DNA from: Albula goreensis
Lineage: Eukaryota > Chordata > Actinopteri > Albuliformes > Albulidae
Length of the DNA stretch: 64,000 bases
Assembly (NCBI GenBank): GCA_022829145.1
Contig: CM040751.1
Location: forward strand, 6,389,364 to 6,453,363
Direction of reading: 5' to 3'
The position numbers were made by a program, and so were the translations under genes. Shown one piece after another: positions 1 through 13,063 of the stretch (positions are counted from its first letter, which is position 1; every line of letters starts with the position of its first letter). The notes beneath the pieces were generated by a model, which had not been told where the DNA came from, did no database searches, and worked only from the letters and a program-made list of their open reading frames with translations.

Positions 1-735
1 TACGTTTGCATCTGAAGCGGAAGGATAATTAGTCAATGTGCTGGCCTGCCATTTGCTGCAGTACTTGGATACTGAAAAACAAAGACTTATGTAAACTCGC
101 ATACATCAGCCTTGAGTTTTATCCCACCTCACCAAACAAGAGCAAAGATGTAATTAAGCACGTTTCTCACGGTATAATTATGAATAATGGACTCTCTGTC
201 AGGAATCGTGTGATTTAGCATCGCGGCACGCCGCTGTTTAGCAGTGAAACATTTGTGTGTGTCAGCGATGGGTCCTGTTTCCCCCATTTTCTTTTAAATG
301 TTTCCGTGTCGCATCATCGGTATGTCTGAGCACCGAACAAAGGTTTGTGATGACATCATCCATAATACAGAGACCGATGCTCAATTACGGATGAAACTGA
401 CCTCTGAGGGCAAAAGGGGAGGAGGACTAATAGCAATGATCTGCATGTTGCAACCCACATGCTGGGAGACAATTGAATGGCTCTGTAAAAGAGCACACGA
501 TGTGTTCGGACATGAGCCAGACCCTGAGGGAACTGTTTTTTTCCACATTTCTATTATAAACTACCCTCTCTCATCCTGCTGTGCTCTTGTTCTGTTGGAA
601 AATAATTCTCCATGTTTTGGTTCAATATGTCATGCCATGCGTTAAAGACGAGCCCAGATAGCCTTTATGTTGCTTTTATAATAATTCATATGAGAATAAA
701 AACAATGGTTTGATTAACATATCACATAAAATCAT
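1..735. other. Non-coding, no gene seen
   Basis: Unique mixed-composition sequence. An open frame of 115 codons at 298-645 has no recognisable domain, no splice context and ordinary intergenic composition, so I treat it as chance. A small CpG-bearing patch lies at about 216-236. Nothing else is recognised. Confidence 0.6.
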
Positions 736-740
736 ACAGT

Positions 741-812
741 GTCTGTCTATATCTATCTGTCATCTACCTATCTATACATCCGTCTATCTGTCTGTGTGTG
801 TGTGTCGGTACA
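741..812. repeat. Impure TCTA/TCTG then TG microsatellite
   Basis: Degenerate tetranucleotide units of the type CTAT, CTGT and CTAC run into a short TG stretch ending near 806. The array is heavily interrupted, which suggests an old locus. Confidence 0.8.
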
Positions 813-1569
813 TACATAGATATGTATTTGTGTGTATAGGATGAGACAAAACAAATTGGAGAGACTGGATGTCAAATTATGCAGATTTTTTTAATCAAGA
901 CAATGGACTCCAAAAACTTCTTATCTGTTCTTTTTGTCCGCTCATTAGTTTTGTGCACAAGATAGAGCAGGCAAGTCCAAGAATTCTTGGCTCTTCGGCT
1001 AAAGGCTTTGTCATGCATGGAAATTAATGGCAAAATTGTATAAGTAGAATATGTGTTTTGATAAGTTTTTTTTTTTTTTTTTTTGTGGTTTTTGGAACAC
1101 ATCCACTCTTGTCTCCTGGTACTATCAACCAAAGTTGCAACTCAAGGACATTATTTTTGTTTATTCAATGAGAAAACCTTTGAACCTGGGTGCCAGCCAA
1201 CTAGTTATGTTTATGGGGGGAAATATCTACTTTTAAAGTGTATTTTTTTCTTTATCATAGAGTTTTAGGGTGACTGATAAACAGACATTAAGAAATAAAT
1301 TAAAATGAAATTTCATAGCAGGTTTAAACAAGGCTGTAATAAAGTTTTACATTTTCCTGTCAAATTCTTTTTACAAAGTGTAACCTTCCAAAGTTTTAAG
1401 AATATTATACTTTTCATCACAAGAAGGATGAATGAATAAATCATTATTTTTCTTTTCATGTCCTTTTTCTGCTTCCTGACCCTTGGTATCTGAAGTTCAT
1501 TTAATGACAAGCAATGAGGAGAGATCTCTAATTACCCAATATTTTTTCAGGCATTGCAGGGACACAAGA
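813..1569. other. AT-rich non-coding stretch
   Basis: AT-rich DNA with a 19-base T run at 1066-1084. The open frames here on both strands are short and dominated by the T/A run. No gene or repeat family is recognised. Confidence 0.55.
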
Positions 1570-1774
1570 GACTCCTGTTTTTCCCTTTTCCTCGCCTGAA
1601 CTGAGCGTGAGGTCACCGTTCACCCCCATCTGTTTGCCCTCCCGCAAACAAGAGATTTCCTCACATGTGACTCCTCCAATTTATATGGCAACGTTATCGT
1701 GCAAATCCATCCACGTACTGCGTATACCACCAGAGTTTTATGTCCGGTTCGCAAACGCACTAGTCGTCCACCGG

Positions 1775-1788
1775 CCAGGAGAGGGCAC
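1775..1788 (+). promoter_or_regulatory. CTCF-like motif, plus orientation
   Basis: The bases CCAGGAGAGGGCAC fit the vertebrate CTCF core CCASYAGRKGGCRS at 13 of 14 positions; the Y position is G. The flanks (CGG before, TA after) also resemble the longer consensus. The motif sits in a moderately CpG-bearing stretch (1590-1800). Motif match only; occupancy is unknown. Confidence 0.45.
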
Positions 1789-1799
1789 TAGACAACAAT

Positions 1800-4779
1800 G
1801 ACATCAAGGTTGTTTGTGGACTTAACCCCATGCTTTTCTCTTTCAAGTCTGAGCCAACTCTTTCCTCACAAATGAGGACTTCAGGTCATAGCCTGGAATG
1901 GAATGGCCAGGTCACACACTGGACCATAATCTTACGCTTTCACTCCGTGAGCCACGGGAAGGCCTTTCATTCGTTTTCATTCGTCTGTAGCTGCCCAGCA
2001 GGTCAGATGAAGATAATGTACATACCAGGGCTTGCACAGATAAGCACGAACAAATGCAGTAGGTGACCTACGAAGGTGTGATAGCATGGAGGGGAACATG
2101 ACAGCATTTGAATAACAAAAGAGGTTCGTGGGTACTGAGAGAAAATAAAACCCATTGATCTGAGCAACATACATTCTGATAATAATCACACAGGCACACA
2201 CACTCACACAAATTTCGTGTATAAAGTAGTTTTGCTCTGTCCATTTTACTGAGTTCTCAGGAGCACTTAACATTCACTTGTAATTTTTCCTGCATAATTG
2301 AATCATACCTTCTTGGTAACAAAAATAGATGGTGAGCAAAAGAACAAGAGCAAATGGTTCTCTTAATTACACATGTGAAGCAAGGCAAAACCTTGTCCTG
2401 TGTCCATTATTATAATGAAATGGCATGCACCAGGGTCGGTTTTGTATCAAATTTGTAATTGAAACACAGCTAAGCGGTGTTCCATATTACATATTCGCAT
2501 GTTCAGTCGCTCAGCTGTAGCCTGTATTACCTAAGTATTTATGTTATAATTGCATAGGTATTGGTGCAACTCATTTAAAGTGTTGCTGTTTCCCTTTTAT
2601 GAACAATGTGTTCTACATTTGCTGTGGAATGAGTGAGATGGTTGCCATCTTGATCAACACCTCTTTCTGCAGAAATGAAAGGATTTGACAGAGTGAAATA
2701 TATTTCTCAGCACCACTAAGTAAGGATCTTGGAGTGAGTGCACTCAAATCAAATTGTTCCCCACATCAGGGTGGAACGCTCAGTACCTCTCACAGTCAAA
2801 ATGTTCTTTTGTTTCTGACTTGTGTTTACTAACTGTCAGCTAATGCACTTTCACAGAGCTTGCTCTTTCTGTCATAAACAGTACCCTCAAGGCCACAAAA
2901 GTTTTGGAAGCATTTGAGGCTGTGTAGGCTACTTCAAGTCATCGGTGGTCATTTGGTCAATATGGTATGTTTGAAAATGTTCATTTCTTTCAATTGAACA
3001 GCAATAGTTAAGTGGCACTGAGGTTTGAGCACACAGAGATATGTGTTCCATTGTATTAAAGACAGAGAAGAGGTTGACCAAAAATGCCCTTGTCTGGCAA
3101 TGTGACACATTTCTCTCACCAGTGCACCATGCTGTTTCCACGGTGATGATGATGATGATGATAATGGTGATGACAAGGACATATTGACTAAGGATTATTT
3201 CTGTCACAGCGCAACAAAAAAACACAAACGATAATTAGGCCACTAATCAGTGAAAAACGAGTTAATCGTGACGATTTTTCTCCCTTAATACATTTAAACA
3301 CCTTTCAGTGGCACATTCATAAACCTGTACATGCAGGTTTTTTTCCTGCCTATTTACAGCTTGGTTTAAAATGGAAGGCAGCCAGCTAACTGTAATTTAA
3401 CCTCCTGATTTCCTGGTGTAGAGTGAGTCAGACCCGTGCCCTACCCATGACTGCAACTATGCTCCAAGCTGTGAAAGTATTTTTTCACGCTGACCAGTTT
3501 TATACATCATCGAGCATAAATAGAAGCACGTCACGATGAGGGTGTTGCCATGTTATCAAATATCTGTTCAGAATGAGGGACATTTGACTGCTATTTATAC
3601 GGGAAAAAAGTTTAAAACACATACAGCGTAAGAAACATTGGGTTTTACAAAGTATAGCAAGTGCTTACAGTGGGATTGTATTTCCTTTATTCATGACAAC
3701 AAATGTTTTGCACCTGTATAATTATAATAATAATTTTGTTGTAGTTATTTTTAATTCATTGTTTGAAATGGAGAGTAATGGAGAAGGTAAATGACCTTCT
3801 GTTTGTACAATTATTTTAGTCAGATTTAACTTTTGTATAATTTAGCTGGCACGTTTTCTGTTATTTTTTTTTTCCCTTTTTGTAGTCAGCACTCAATGTT
3901 TTCCTATCCTATACTCCCCAGCACACCCACGCAAAGAGAGAGAAGTTTAGTTTGTGCCAACAGTAGTTTATCAGAGGAGCACACAAAGACAATTGGCTTT
4001 CTTTTGCGGACTCTGCGACAGACCAGACTCGAATGTGCCACACAGCTCTACCTGCACTTAGAGCAAACAAAATTTCACCTCCACAAACTGAGGCAAGAAC
4101 ATGGTCACATTCCAACCTGGTCGTGTTCCAGGCCACCCCATAATATACAATGAAATCATCGTACATGAGACCGTACATGTGCACAAAGTTGATAGCATGG
4201 CATTAAAATGCTAACTACTGCCTGTTGAAATAGCAATTGATGTGGGCTCACATCCGTTCAGTCTGTAAGTAGAATACAGCATACTGGAAGACCTGAATAT
4301 TCAATAATGAAATGGCTTTGAGAAAAAGCAATTGTTTTTGAGGACACTGGATACTGAAAGCTCGTTGCATCTGCAGTGTGTCAGGTGATGGGGAAAAAAA
4401 ACGATGCAGTCCCAACTGTGACAATAAAATACTTCCGCAAAAGAGAGAAAAACTTTGTCAAAGACATAGATTAGGTCAGATCTCTGCCTTTGCCATAAAT
4501 CTCTGAATTTCAGATAAAATGCTCATGAGCCCCACTAAGAATGGATGATCACACACACAAAGACCACTAAAGACCGCTAACTCAAACAATACATAAATGT
4601 ACGCTCCAGCTGCTGGCTCTCCATATATATTGTCCTTCTCGACATGAGTGGCAGTTCAAACAGTCGTCATCTGATCCCTATACCTGTCCTATGTATGGAC
4701 AATTTGATTATTAAACAAACGGCTGTACATTTTTAACTATTGAATTGATTGCAAAGCTCACCAGTCGGTGTGTGATATT
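1800..4779. other. Long non-coding stretch, nothing recognised
   Basis: Nearly 3 kb without a supportable gene or interspersed repeat. It contains a small GAT trinucleotide array (six units, 3145-3162) that alone generates the Ser- or Ile-rich antisense frames there. The 106-codon frame at 3833-4153 has no domain and no splice signals. Confidence 0.55.
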
Positions 4780-5035
4780 TCTGCACTCCTTGTGAGGAGT
4801 CATGAGCGTCTTGCGTGATAATCATGAGACACGGAGCAGATTAAAAGAAATTATAGACCGCCTCGTCGAGCCCTTCTGCCTGCTGAGAGAGAGAGAGAGA
4901 GAGAGAAAATGGAGGCTTCATGGTTGTTATTCAGAGCAGCACGGCTGTCATTAATGCCATTGACTTCCCATGGCAGCATGCCCGCCTGTCGCACTCATTC
5001 TGGTATCAGCGGACACATCATTTGTCGCTTTGTGC
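4780..5035. promoter_or_regulatory. Candidate conserved non-coding block
   Basis: Retains CpGs and homeodomain-type cores (TAAT/ATTA) in otherwise AT-rich surroundings. It includes a perfect 6-bp hairpin ACTCCT-TGTG-AGGAGT at 4786-4801 and a GA array of about 11 units at 4885-4906. Called from composition only; conservation cannot be tested here. Confidence 0.3.
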
Positions 5036-5038
5036 AGT

Positions 5039-5068
5039 CCCCCCCCCCACCCCACACCCCAACCCCCC
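5039..5068 (-). other. C-rich tract, G4-capable on the minus strand
   Basis: Four C runs of 4 to 10 bases separated by 1-4 bases give four G runs on the minus strand, satisfying a G-quadruplex pattern there and an i-motif pattern on the plus strand. It directly follows the candidate block at 4780-5035. Confidence 0.5.
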
Positions 5069-5269
5069 GCTCCCTTCTCTCGGCCCACGCCATGCTCTTC
5101 TCCTGTGAGACGCGTTTCCTTTTAGTACTGTACCGGACAGAAAAAAAAAGGGCTTGCAATCCAGTCGATTGAATCCGTTTTTACTCAAACAGAGAAATGC
5201 GGCTGGGGAATTTATGGGTTGCGGGCCTTTGCAATGGGTGTAAATTGAATACACAGATAGATGAGTCAG

Positions 5270-5520
5270 GCTAGACACGACCCTTGCAATTCCTCACTGT
5301 TTAACTCTTGCCAATTTGTCACCCTGCTGCATTCTCTTGCCTCGCCATTCAGCTGTCCATTTGGATTGCTTTCCATATAATGAATTGTGGTGTAATTATA
5401 AAAGTCATCATCGCTGACGTTCCCAAACTCATTATGAATGGATAAGACACCTGTTGGGTCCGGCAGATCTTGATTGCCTGTTTGCTTTTGGTTTAATATA
5501 AAATGCATCAAACAAGCAAT
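5270..5520. promoter_or_regulatory. Candidate conserved non-coding block
   Basis: About 250 bp with several homeodomain-type cores, including TGTAATTATA near 5391-5400 and CTCATTATGAATGG near 5429, interspersed with a few CpGs and free of simple repeats. The minus-strand open frame here has no domain. Judged by composition only. Confidence 0.3.
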
Positions 5521-6649
5521 GCCAACATGCAATGGTGAGAACAAATGGTGAAGTACTTTGGCAAACACCTAGGGCTGGATTCAGTCAAACACACTTAGTC
5601 TCTTCAAGATCAAATACAGTTCGATCAAAACCGAGTTTACAATACATTACTGCTTTCTTTCACAGAGATGAGCAAACATATCCTTTGGAATGTGTTATTG
5701 TCATTGTAGAATAGAAAAGTGCATGTCGTCAAATAGACTAAAGTACAAAGTATATTTCTGATTGTTTTGCATGTATCATCAAAGAGATATATTTAAATGA
5801 ATCCCAGTCTGAGCATTTACATCCCAGACTGAGAGATCACCATCTTAAACGGTATCTCTACGCTTCCACAGGCTGCTCAAAAGGCCCAAACACCGTGGAT
5901 CTGAAGATCAGCCTGATCTTGGTTTTTAGTTTCAGCCCCTGAATTATAACAGGCTGTTAATTGCTCTTCATCAGACACATTTAATGTGGCGTGGGATGTT
6001 TTCACATTCCGTCAGACAGAGGCCCATATTTCACATCCCAGGGCAGATGAACTGTCAGTCAGACACAGGAATGATTCCATTCTCTTTTTATGCCATAAGG
6101 CAAATGGGTTCTTTAAGAGAGGGAACATTTTCATGGATTATATAATAGACAGAAAGGTGATCAGCACCTAGTGAGTCCTCATTAGTGAAAGTGTGGACAC
6201 CTGGCCACTGAAATGCAATGAGGAAAACAAATGGCCATTAGTCCGGGGATTGAACTTGAGAACCACGTACTTAATCGGATGGAGGATATTTTTTCCTGGT
6301 GTGGATTGGTTGCTCAAACTTGCTTTGAGGGAAAGGTCACTGTCAGCCATGACTTTCCTTCACTTGTGAAAGGTTTTTCTGCATGCACAAGGTTGGAATT
6401 GTCTGAAGTGAAGTTAAACTTGGTAGTTTCTCTCAGGATTTGTATAATGTGAGCACTCGGGCTCTGCAAGAGCGAGCTTGAGTGGACAGGCAGGAAACAA
6501 AAGCAACAGGGAACAGATTAGATTTCAAAAAGTAATTTCATTACTCCCAAGATGTTTGTATACAAAAGTCAAAAGGATAGGAACAACTTGGGGCATCTCC
6601 TTGGGGTCTCGAAAACAATGAAGAGTGTCTTACAGGGGCGCATTTCAGG
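5521..6649. other. Non-coding, no gene seen
   Basis: Unique sequence. The part at 5880-6180 has enhancer-like texture (TTAATTGC, GAATTATAAC) but no decisive motif. Short open frames on both strands are not supported by domains or splice sites. Confidence 0.5.
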
Positions 6650-6836
6650 AATTTACCGAATGCTTTTATGCAAAGCAACTTACAGCTGATTGGACGAACC
6701 AGGGGCCAGTCCCCACTCTGGGAGCAGGGTGGGTTTAAGGCCCCACACCCGCACTGGTCTTATATTTGCCGTTTGAGGACCTGAATCACCAACCTTCCAG
6801 GTCCCAGTCAAGCACCTTCGCCACAAGGCTATGTCA
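6650..6836 (-). mobile_element. tRNA-derived SINE, full-length-like, reversed
   Basis: Read on the minus strand from 6836, it starts with a tRNA-like head. The A-box-like part is TAGCCTTGTGGCGAAGGTGC, and the B-box-like part is GGTTGGTGATTC, complementary to 6783-6794. A body follows with CCTTAAACCCACCCTGCTCC and GACTGGCCCCTGGTTCG. It ends with the tail CTGTAAGTTGCTTTGCATAA, typical of fish SINEs. Body and tail closely parallel the element at 54000-54236, so both belong to one family. Head mutations suggest an old, inactive copy. Confidence 0.85.
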
Positions 6837-6839
6837 TCT

Positions 6840-9344
6840 GACCACTGTTAAAAGATGCACACCAATGTTCAACACCCATGAAGCAATGTAATTTTTGTTG
6901 ATATTGTCCTCACTTCAACAATGAATCAGGAAAGTGATGTGGATAAATGTAGCAGTTACCCTCATTCCCAGACTTGATTAAGAAAAGTAATTAAATGGTG
7001 GAAAATGTTGCAGTATTATTGCTACTGTTAATCTTGTTGCTTTAATGCAAATTACATTAATCAACTGAAAAGTGAAGCTGCTCAGTTAAAATGCCCCATG
7101 GCCATTTTATACAGCTTGCTGGATACTGTATTCTGAAATGTTCTCCTCTTCATTCAGAGTAGCATCAAAGTAGATATCTTTATACAAGTTTTAAAAACTT
7201 CAGCATCCATGACTAGTTCATTTTAAATCGGCTGTACATCACAGTAGTGGAGATCACTGAATAGGACTAACTGTAAACTGAGCATAATTCTTGCTAATGT
7301 ATGTAAATGAACTCCTTTGACAGAAAAGCAAAGTGATTTGAGCTTTGAGAATCAAACCGATCCAACTAATGTCCAATCAACCCCCAAACCCAAAGCTTTT
7401 ATCTCATATTTATCAAAAGATAAATATAATTTTGATTCCAGTGAATAAAATATGCAGATTATTTTGTGTATTTTGACAATTTTGAAAATTTCAAAGAAAA
7501 GTTCAAATCAACCTCAATTTCAGATGTGTCCATATCTCTGATGTAATACAGTATAATGAAACAGTGAAAATGTACTTGCACATTATATCATTCATAAATT
7601 TTACATTACACCTCGATAGTTTCCCTAAAACCATATACAACAACCTCTGAAACCATAGCAACAGTGATATTTGGATTTTAGATCAAAGATCTGGAAGATT
7701 TTCAGCACCAGAGCAAGAAACCGAGTCACAAGAGCATGCTCAGAAAACAGACCCCCTGCCTGCTGTAGCCTCCCACACATGTTACTATGACTGGCACATT
7801 CCGCATCACCATGGTGAGCACCACGGTCCAGGGCTGAATTACGTCCCATATTTCATGTTTGCTTCTTCATATTCCCTTCCCTTCTTTCATGGGGTGAATA
7901 CTCAGATTTTCCTATTTTAACCTGTATGCAAGTTGACAGGACTTCATAGGGAGAAACCATTCTGTGTTTGGCGATGGGAACAGAGAGGTCACATTTCCAC
8001 ATTGTTTTGTGTTCACAGTCGGGGCAGTTAACAGAAGGTTCTTGGTTTTTATTCCATTTTGATTGGCTATGTTTGCTTCCTTCATGTTTGTTTACTCATT
8101 CATGTGTTGTAAGCACTTCTAATTAATCAACTGGTGGAAAACATGCTTATTTATATTCTTCTGTCCCTACACATAAAAGGGAGCATGGTAATTTTACCTT
8201 CTTGATGAACTTTATCATTTAAAATTGAAGGTGTTCAAAGAGGTGTTTTTTTCTTAAATCACCCATCAAAGTCTCTCACCACAGGGTGATGTTTGTCGTG
8301 GAGAAAGTAAACATTTATTGATTTTGCAGCACCTGGAAGTGCCATAATTAATCACGAGAATTCCAAAAACAAAACCAAACACGGGCTGCGTCTGCATATC
8401 TGCTGGAAACTCATATGCCCTCCATGCATTTTGACCTCTTGTTGTCTTCAAGCAGCTATCCAAGGTCAGAGAGGGATACTTTTTTTTGCGCTGACAGTAA
8501 AATCTTGCATTTATTTGTAATTATGAAAAATGCTGATTTGGCCCTTGTCTGTCAGACCTACCCAACTGAATTTGTGCTTTAAGAAAAATATCATCTGTCA
8601 GTTTTCTAAAATAATGCTCGACAGTATTATGATCAGTGTCAGAGAATTGTACTCAGAGATCTTTGTTTTTCCTGTGTGATGGCATAAGAAAAAGGGCCTC
8701 CAACTTCTGAGACAGTCAAAATACGAAAAGCTGCCTAAGCAGAAGATAGATTCTGGAGACAAATGATGCGAGTGTCACTGTTCCACAGAGAGAATTCTGA
8801 AGCATATTCAAGGAGGAGCCTGAGCAGAAAAAACTACAACTAAAGCAAATACTGTCTAACATTTCTTCTGGAATGTTTGGAAAATGGCCAACAAAAGAGA
8901 ATCTTGCCTCGCTCCCACATTGAGGGAAAAGGAGCTGTTTCAATTATTAACATGAATTGAACATTGATTTGGTTCTTTATCCATGTAAATGTATTTTTTG
9001 CCATGTTTCCAAATTATACATCTATTTTCTGTCAATTTTGCTCATTTGAAAAAGAAAAAAAAATTATACTGTATATCTCCATCATATTGGAGTACAAGTG
9101 GAATGCTAGCCTCACTTGCATCATATCCGTTATTTATGATATTTAGACCATGTACATTTCCAGGATAATATGCAAGCAAGGATTGAAAACCCATACAGTG
9201 CATGAATACACCCAATGTAAGTGCTAATGGCCTCAACCATTTCTGCTGATGGGACTTTGATTGGCACAGGAGTAGTATGAGTACTGACACTATTCATGTG
9301 AGGAGAAATCCTGCTCACAGCACTGGATTTAATTCAGTAATTTA
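6840..9344. other. Non-coding, no gene seen
   Basis: AT-rich unique sequence. It includes one exact POU octamer, ATGCAAAT at 7045-7052, followed closely by TTAATCAA. No long open frame with coding character, no simple repeat of note and no recognised mobile element. Confidence 0.55.
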
Positions 9345-9770
9345 GTAAAGACACATGGTGCTACAAGTGCTAGCTGAGCCATGCAGCTGTAGGTTTGATC
9401 TTTGTCCATGTCAGTGGCAGACCGTGACCCCAGGCCATGGCAGAGGGCCATAATTGGCCCTTTTCTGCCCAGAGAGGGAGGGGGGTTTCCTGGGTTACCA
9501 CTGCATTCGACCAGTTGTGTTATCGCCGGTCTGAGATACGCCGCCTTCTCTAATTGATGGCACTGTGTAGCTTGCTGGGTGTGAAATAACAACTTGCTTC
9601 CTAGTCTGTGCACTTTAAGAGTCCAGAAACTTCAGCTGGAGGGGTAATTGCAGGAGCGTGGGGTGCGTGGTGGTAACTGAGCTGGTGGTGGTGACTATTA
9701 TGGACTGGGTGACCTGTGATAGCCTTGAGGAGTTTCCCTATCGTTTCAGCTTTTTTGTGGTCGCAAAGTG
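9345..9770 (+). mobile_element. Probable tRNA-headed interspersed repeat
   Basis: The left end resembles a tRNA head: an A-box-like TGGTGCTACAAGTGCTAGC and a B-box-like GTAGGTTTGATC near 9389-9400. A GC-richer body follows, then a GGTGG-rich part at about 9660-9710. Composition shifts clearly from the AT-rich flanks at both ends. The head-plus-body layout fits a fish SINE, but I cannot name the family and the 3' boundary is approximate. Confidence 0.5.
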
Positions 9771-10650
9771 AGGAACTATGAATAAAACAAATTCCTTAAT
9801 TAATGGTGCCATTTTTAAATTTTGATGTATATTTTGCAAAACATTTATCTCATCAAAAACATTGTTCAACATGCCTGTGATTCTAATGCTTTATCAACTG
9901 GACAATGATAACCTTGACATAAGGATGAAAAATATGTATGTGCAGAAGCCCTGAAAATGAAAAACGCTATTTGTGTGTTTGTAAATATATATCCAGTATA
10001 CGCAAACACACATGCACATATATGTGTGTGTGTGTGTTGGTGATGTATTTCCAGCTTGTAAATTCTACATTTGCATGCATACTGTCAGATAAAACATTGA
10101 TATAAAAATCAGTCTCACAAATATCTTTTTGTACAATTTATGCTCTGATTATGCACACATATTGTTCATTTTCTTTATAATCCATAAACTATACCTAATT
10201 TGGTCAAGATCCTCCAACGAATAATGAAATGGACAAACATCAAAGCATCACACTTGAATGTTTTTCTCACACCATGAAAGTCAATTTCCACCTCAATGTT
10301 GTTTCCCTGAGTGTGAGAACATGTGTTACACAGCTGTGCAAAATATAGCAGTGTGCCCAATTTGTTTTACTGTACAGGTGGCTTCAGAGCATGAAAGAGT
10401 GTGTGTTGCACATTATTCACAAGGGTTTTCAACGTGGAGAGACGAAAGAAGAAGAGAAAATAAGGAAGGGAGTCCCCCATCAGTCAACCACCAATCAAAG
10501 TGCAACCAAAACAGCATGATCAGATTCTCTGAGGTCATTGGCTGAAAGTTTGACCATGACATAAATTGTCTGGAACATAACTCTTCCACTTGTTCTTGTT
10601 TTGTACTGCTTTCATGGTGGTTCCCACTACTGTAGTATCACAACATGATG
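9771..10650. other. Non-coding, short TG tract
   Basis: AT-rich unique sequence with a minor TG run near 10022-10038. Open frames at 10175-10545 overlap on opposite strands and show no domain. Confidence 0.55.
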
Positions 10651-10670
10651 CTTGTGTGCGTGCGTGCGTG

Positions 10671-10725
<55 letters not shown>

Positions 10726-10726
10726 G
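10651..10726. repeat. TG microsatellite, about 24 pure units
   Basis: A TGCG-type lead-in (10655-10670) precedes an uninterrupted TG array at 10673-10720, then CGTGTG. All open frames across it are Cys-Val or Thr-His reading of the repeat. Alternating purine-pyrimidine DNA of this length can adopt Z-form. Confidence 0.95.
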
Positions 10727-12822
10727 CTGAATTCTGGCCTTCATCTCAGATTTCTGTGGGAGTTCCCAGGTTTCAAATGCCATGTGCTAAGTGTGACTGT
10801 TGGAAGCACAGCCCCTCTTCATTCAACCCACAAGCAGATGGTAGTTCTACATATTAGAATATTACATTTTAACACTGATTAAAGGCTGTTGCTAAGCAGC
10901 TCTTTTATTTGGTCGTTCCATTTTAAGGGCTTATGCAATTCTATCAAAAACAGACCATCGTCACTTCAAGGGCACATGCCATTCAATTTCAGCATGAACA
11001 GAACACGTTTCAAAGGACACTGTCACTGGTCCTCAATAAAATAAAACATACTGAAAATTATGCTTCAATCTGTGTTTTGATTCATATATGACCTTTAAGA
11101 CACAAATGCTTGGATTTATAAAATCAAGATAGACCTGCAGCTTTTTAAGGGGACAGCCAATTCTATTCCATAAGTTGTATGTCTGTTTATTTTACATATA
11201 TTCCTAAAGCCAAAGGCTATTTGATTGAATCTGACCCTTACTGTTTTGTCAACTGGTATATTATGAGGAATATGGCAACAGAATGTACTGATTGGATATT
11301 AAGAGAAATATCATCTCCTAGGGAAAACTTGAGCTGGCTGCTGGAAAGACGGCAGCAGGGGGTAAATACTCTGGGTTTGATAAGAATCAGGAATTAAAAT
11401 GTAAGACTTCATCCCTCCAAATGGGGTGGTACAACAATTGAATCTTCTTTTTTGATAGCCACCAAAGTGGAGCTCAAGCAGTCAATCTCTGTCGTGGCCC
11501 AGGATTGTTATCAGCTAATGGGGCAATCATTTTTAGTTGACAGTTGGTGGTTATCAGCCAATGGAGTATAACACAGGGGTGTATCTTGGGTAACTGTTGA
11601 CTACACTTTCTTTTTTTCCAAGACAGCCAATGAGCAAAGAGATAAGGAGGAAGCGAGAGAGACAGTGGTGTGTGAATGGGCATTCTTGGTTTCGGTTTGC
11701 TTACTGGTATTCCAGATATTTTTTTCGCTTTTGATCATAACTCACTTCATGAGAGAGGTTTTTTCTGAAATTTAAAAATTAAAATATCTGAAGATTGACA
11801 TTTTGGGGTTGACAGCTGCATGGGAGTTTTCATGCAGGATAGTCACATTGCATCAGTTATATGCAAGAACATGCATTTTCATACACAACATTCATACATC
11901 ACTGACGTGAATTATCTGATCAAATCACTTTACAACACATTTGTACAGGGTGTGATATATAGTTGGACAAAAGACCTGAAATATATAGATCTATTTAAAG
12001 CTGAAGGAGGGTGACAGGATCTTTCAGCAAAAGGTCATATATACTGTATGTCATCACCAGTTTCATTCCTCACCTGAATGGACTTTTCCAGAAAACCCCA
12101 AAAGCAGTTTGAACTGTTATGTCTCAAGCGACGTGCAATCAGTTCTGACAAAATATCTATTCGTAGTTCCACAGACCGGTTTTTGGTGCAAAGCACAAAT
12201 GATTGCTCCTCATTCATTTTATTCATGATGCCAATACACCATCCGTTGAGGAAAATGGGATTTAATTAGACTGCATTGATGATTTTTTTCCCCCCAAAAG
12301 CACACATTTTTCCACAAAAGATTGCTTCGCTTGATTCCAAGGACAAATTTGCTATGGATAGTGGTTGTCTGAATACCTTCTGGATAATACCAAAGGGATT
12401 TTCAACACATCTGAACAGACTGAAAAATAAGTATTTCTGCCTGAATTATTATATAACTCTTGACTCAAGACCTTGGCATATCAAGTAAAACCCAAAACCC
12501 AAGTGAACACTCTAATGTGGAAAGATATTGTTTAATTCATGTTATGAGTCATGGCGGTTTAATCCAAAGACCTATTACTTGCACACTTACTTTGTATCAA
12601 TGCTTAAAACCTTTGTAGATCAATCAGCATGCAATATCTCACAGCAATGGAGGGAGAACACTCTCCTTCAATGGAATAAAAACTTTGAAATTCCATTCAG
12701 GTCTTTGAAAAAAAGTGCTGTGGGCTGAAGCATGGAACAGAATTTGGATGCTCAACATGTACATGCAGATTTTCAGGTGTGAACATATGCAACTCCTCCG
12801 CACCCCTCACTCCAAAAGTACG
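10727..12822. other. Non-coding, no gene seen
   Basis: AT-rich unique sequence. An imperfect direct repeat, GTTATCAGCTAATGG at about 11508 and GTTATCAGCCAATGG at about 11551, lies here with a further CCAAT-type core near 11627. None of the short open frames looks coding. Confidence 0.5.
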
Positions 12823-13012
12823 ATGGCTCCTTGAAGGGAGAGTCGTACAGTAGTTCTGGAATTAGGTTTGAAGTTCAAAGGTTGCTGGTACAGTTCCCTG
12901 CTAGGGAAGTGTCATTATGCCCTTCTAGGTTCTGCTCCTGAGAAGCTTCTGTCAATATCCAGCTGTGTTATAGGACAATATGTCAGCCATCGAATAAGTC
13001 TGGGTAATGGTG
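12823..13012 (+). mobile_element. Degraded SINE, CCAGCTGT-type
   Basis: A tRNA-like head with a B-box-like GTTGCTGGTACAGTTCC near 12881-12897 is followed by GTCAATATCCAGCTGTGTTA. That matches the AATATATCCAGCTGTGTAAA body of the copy at 24483-24675. The tail is poorly preserved (AAGTCTGGGTAATGG). The two copies share order and spacing, so I call them one family. A 22-base T run (13042-13063) follows shortly downstream. Confidence 0.6.
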
Positions 13013-13041
13013 TGTTCTGAATCCCAAAAACGTAATGTCTG

Positions 13042-13063
13042 TTTTTTTTTTTTTTTTTTTTTT
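13042..13063. repeat. T homopolymer, 22 bases
   Basis: An uninterrupted T run followed by short TTTTG units. It could be a reversed A tail of an unrecognised insert, but no element body is visible next to it. Confidence 0.9.

Noticed and set aside
6783-6836. tRNA gene
   Set aside because: A- and B-box-like words are present but the rest continues into a SINE body and tail; no cloverleaf can be drawn.
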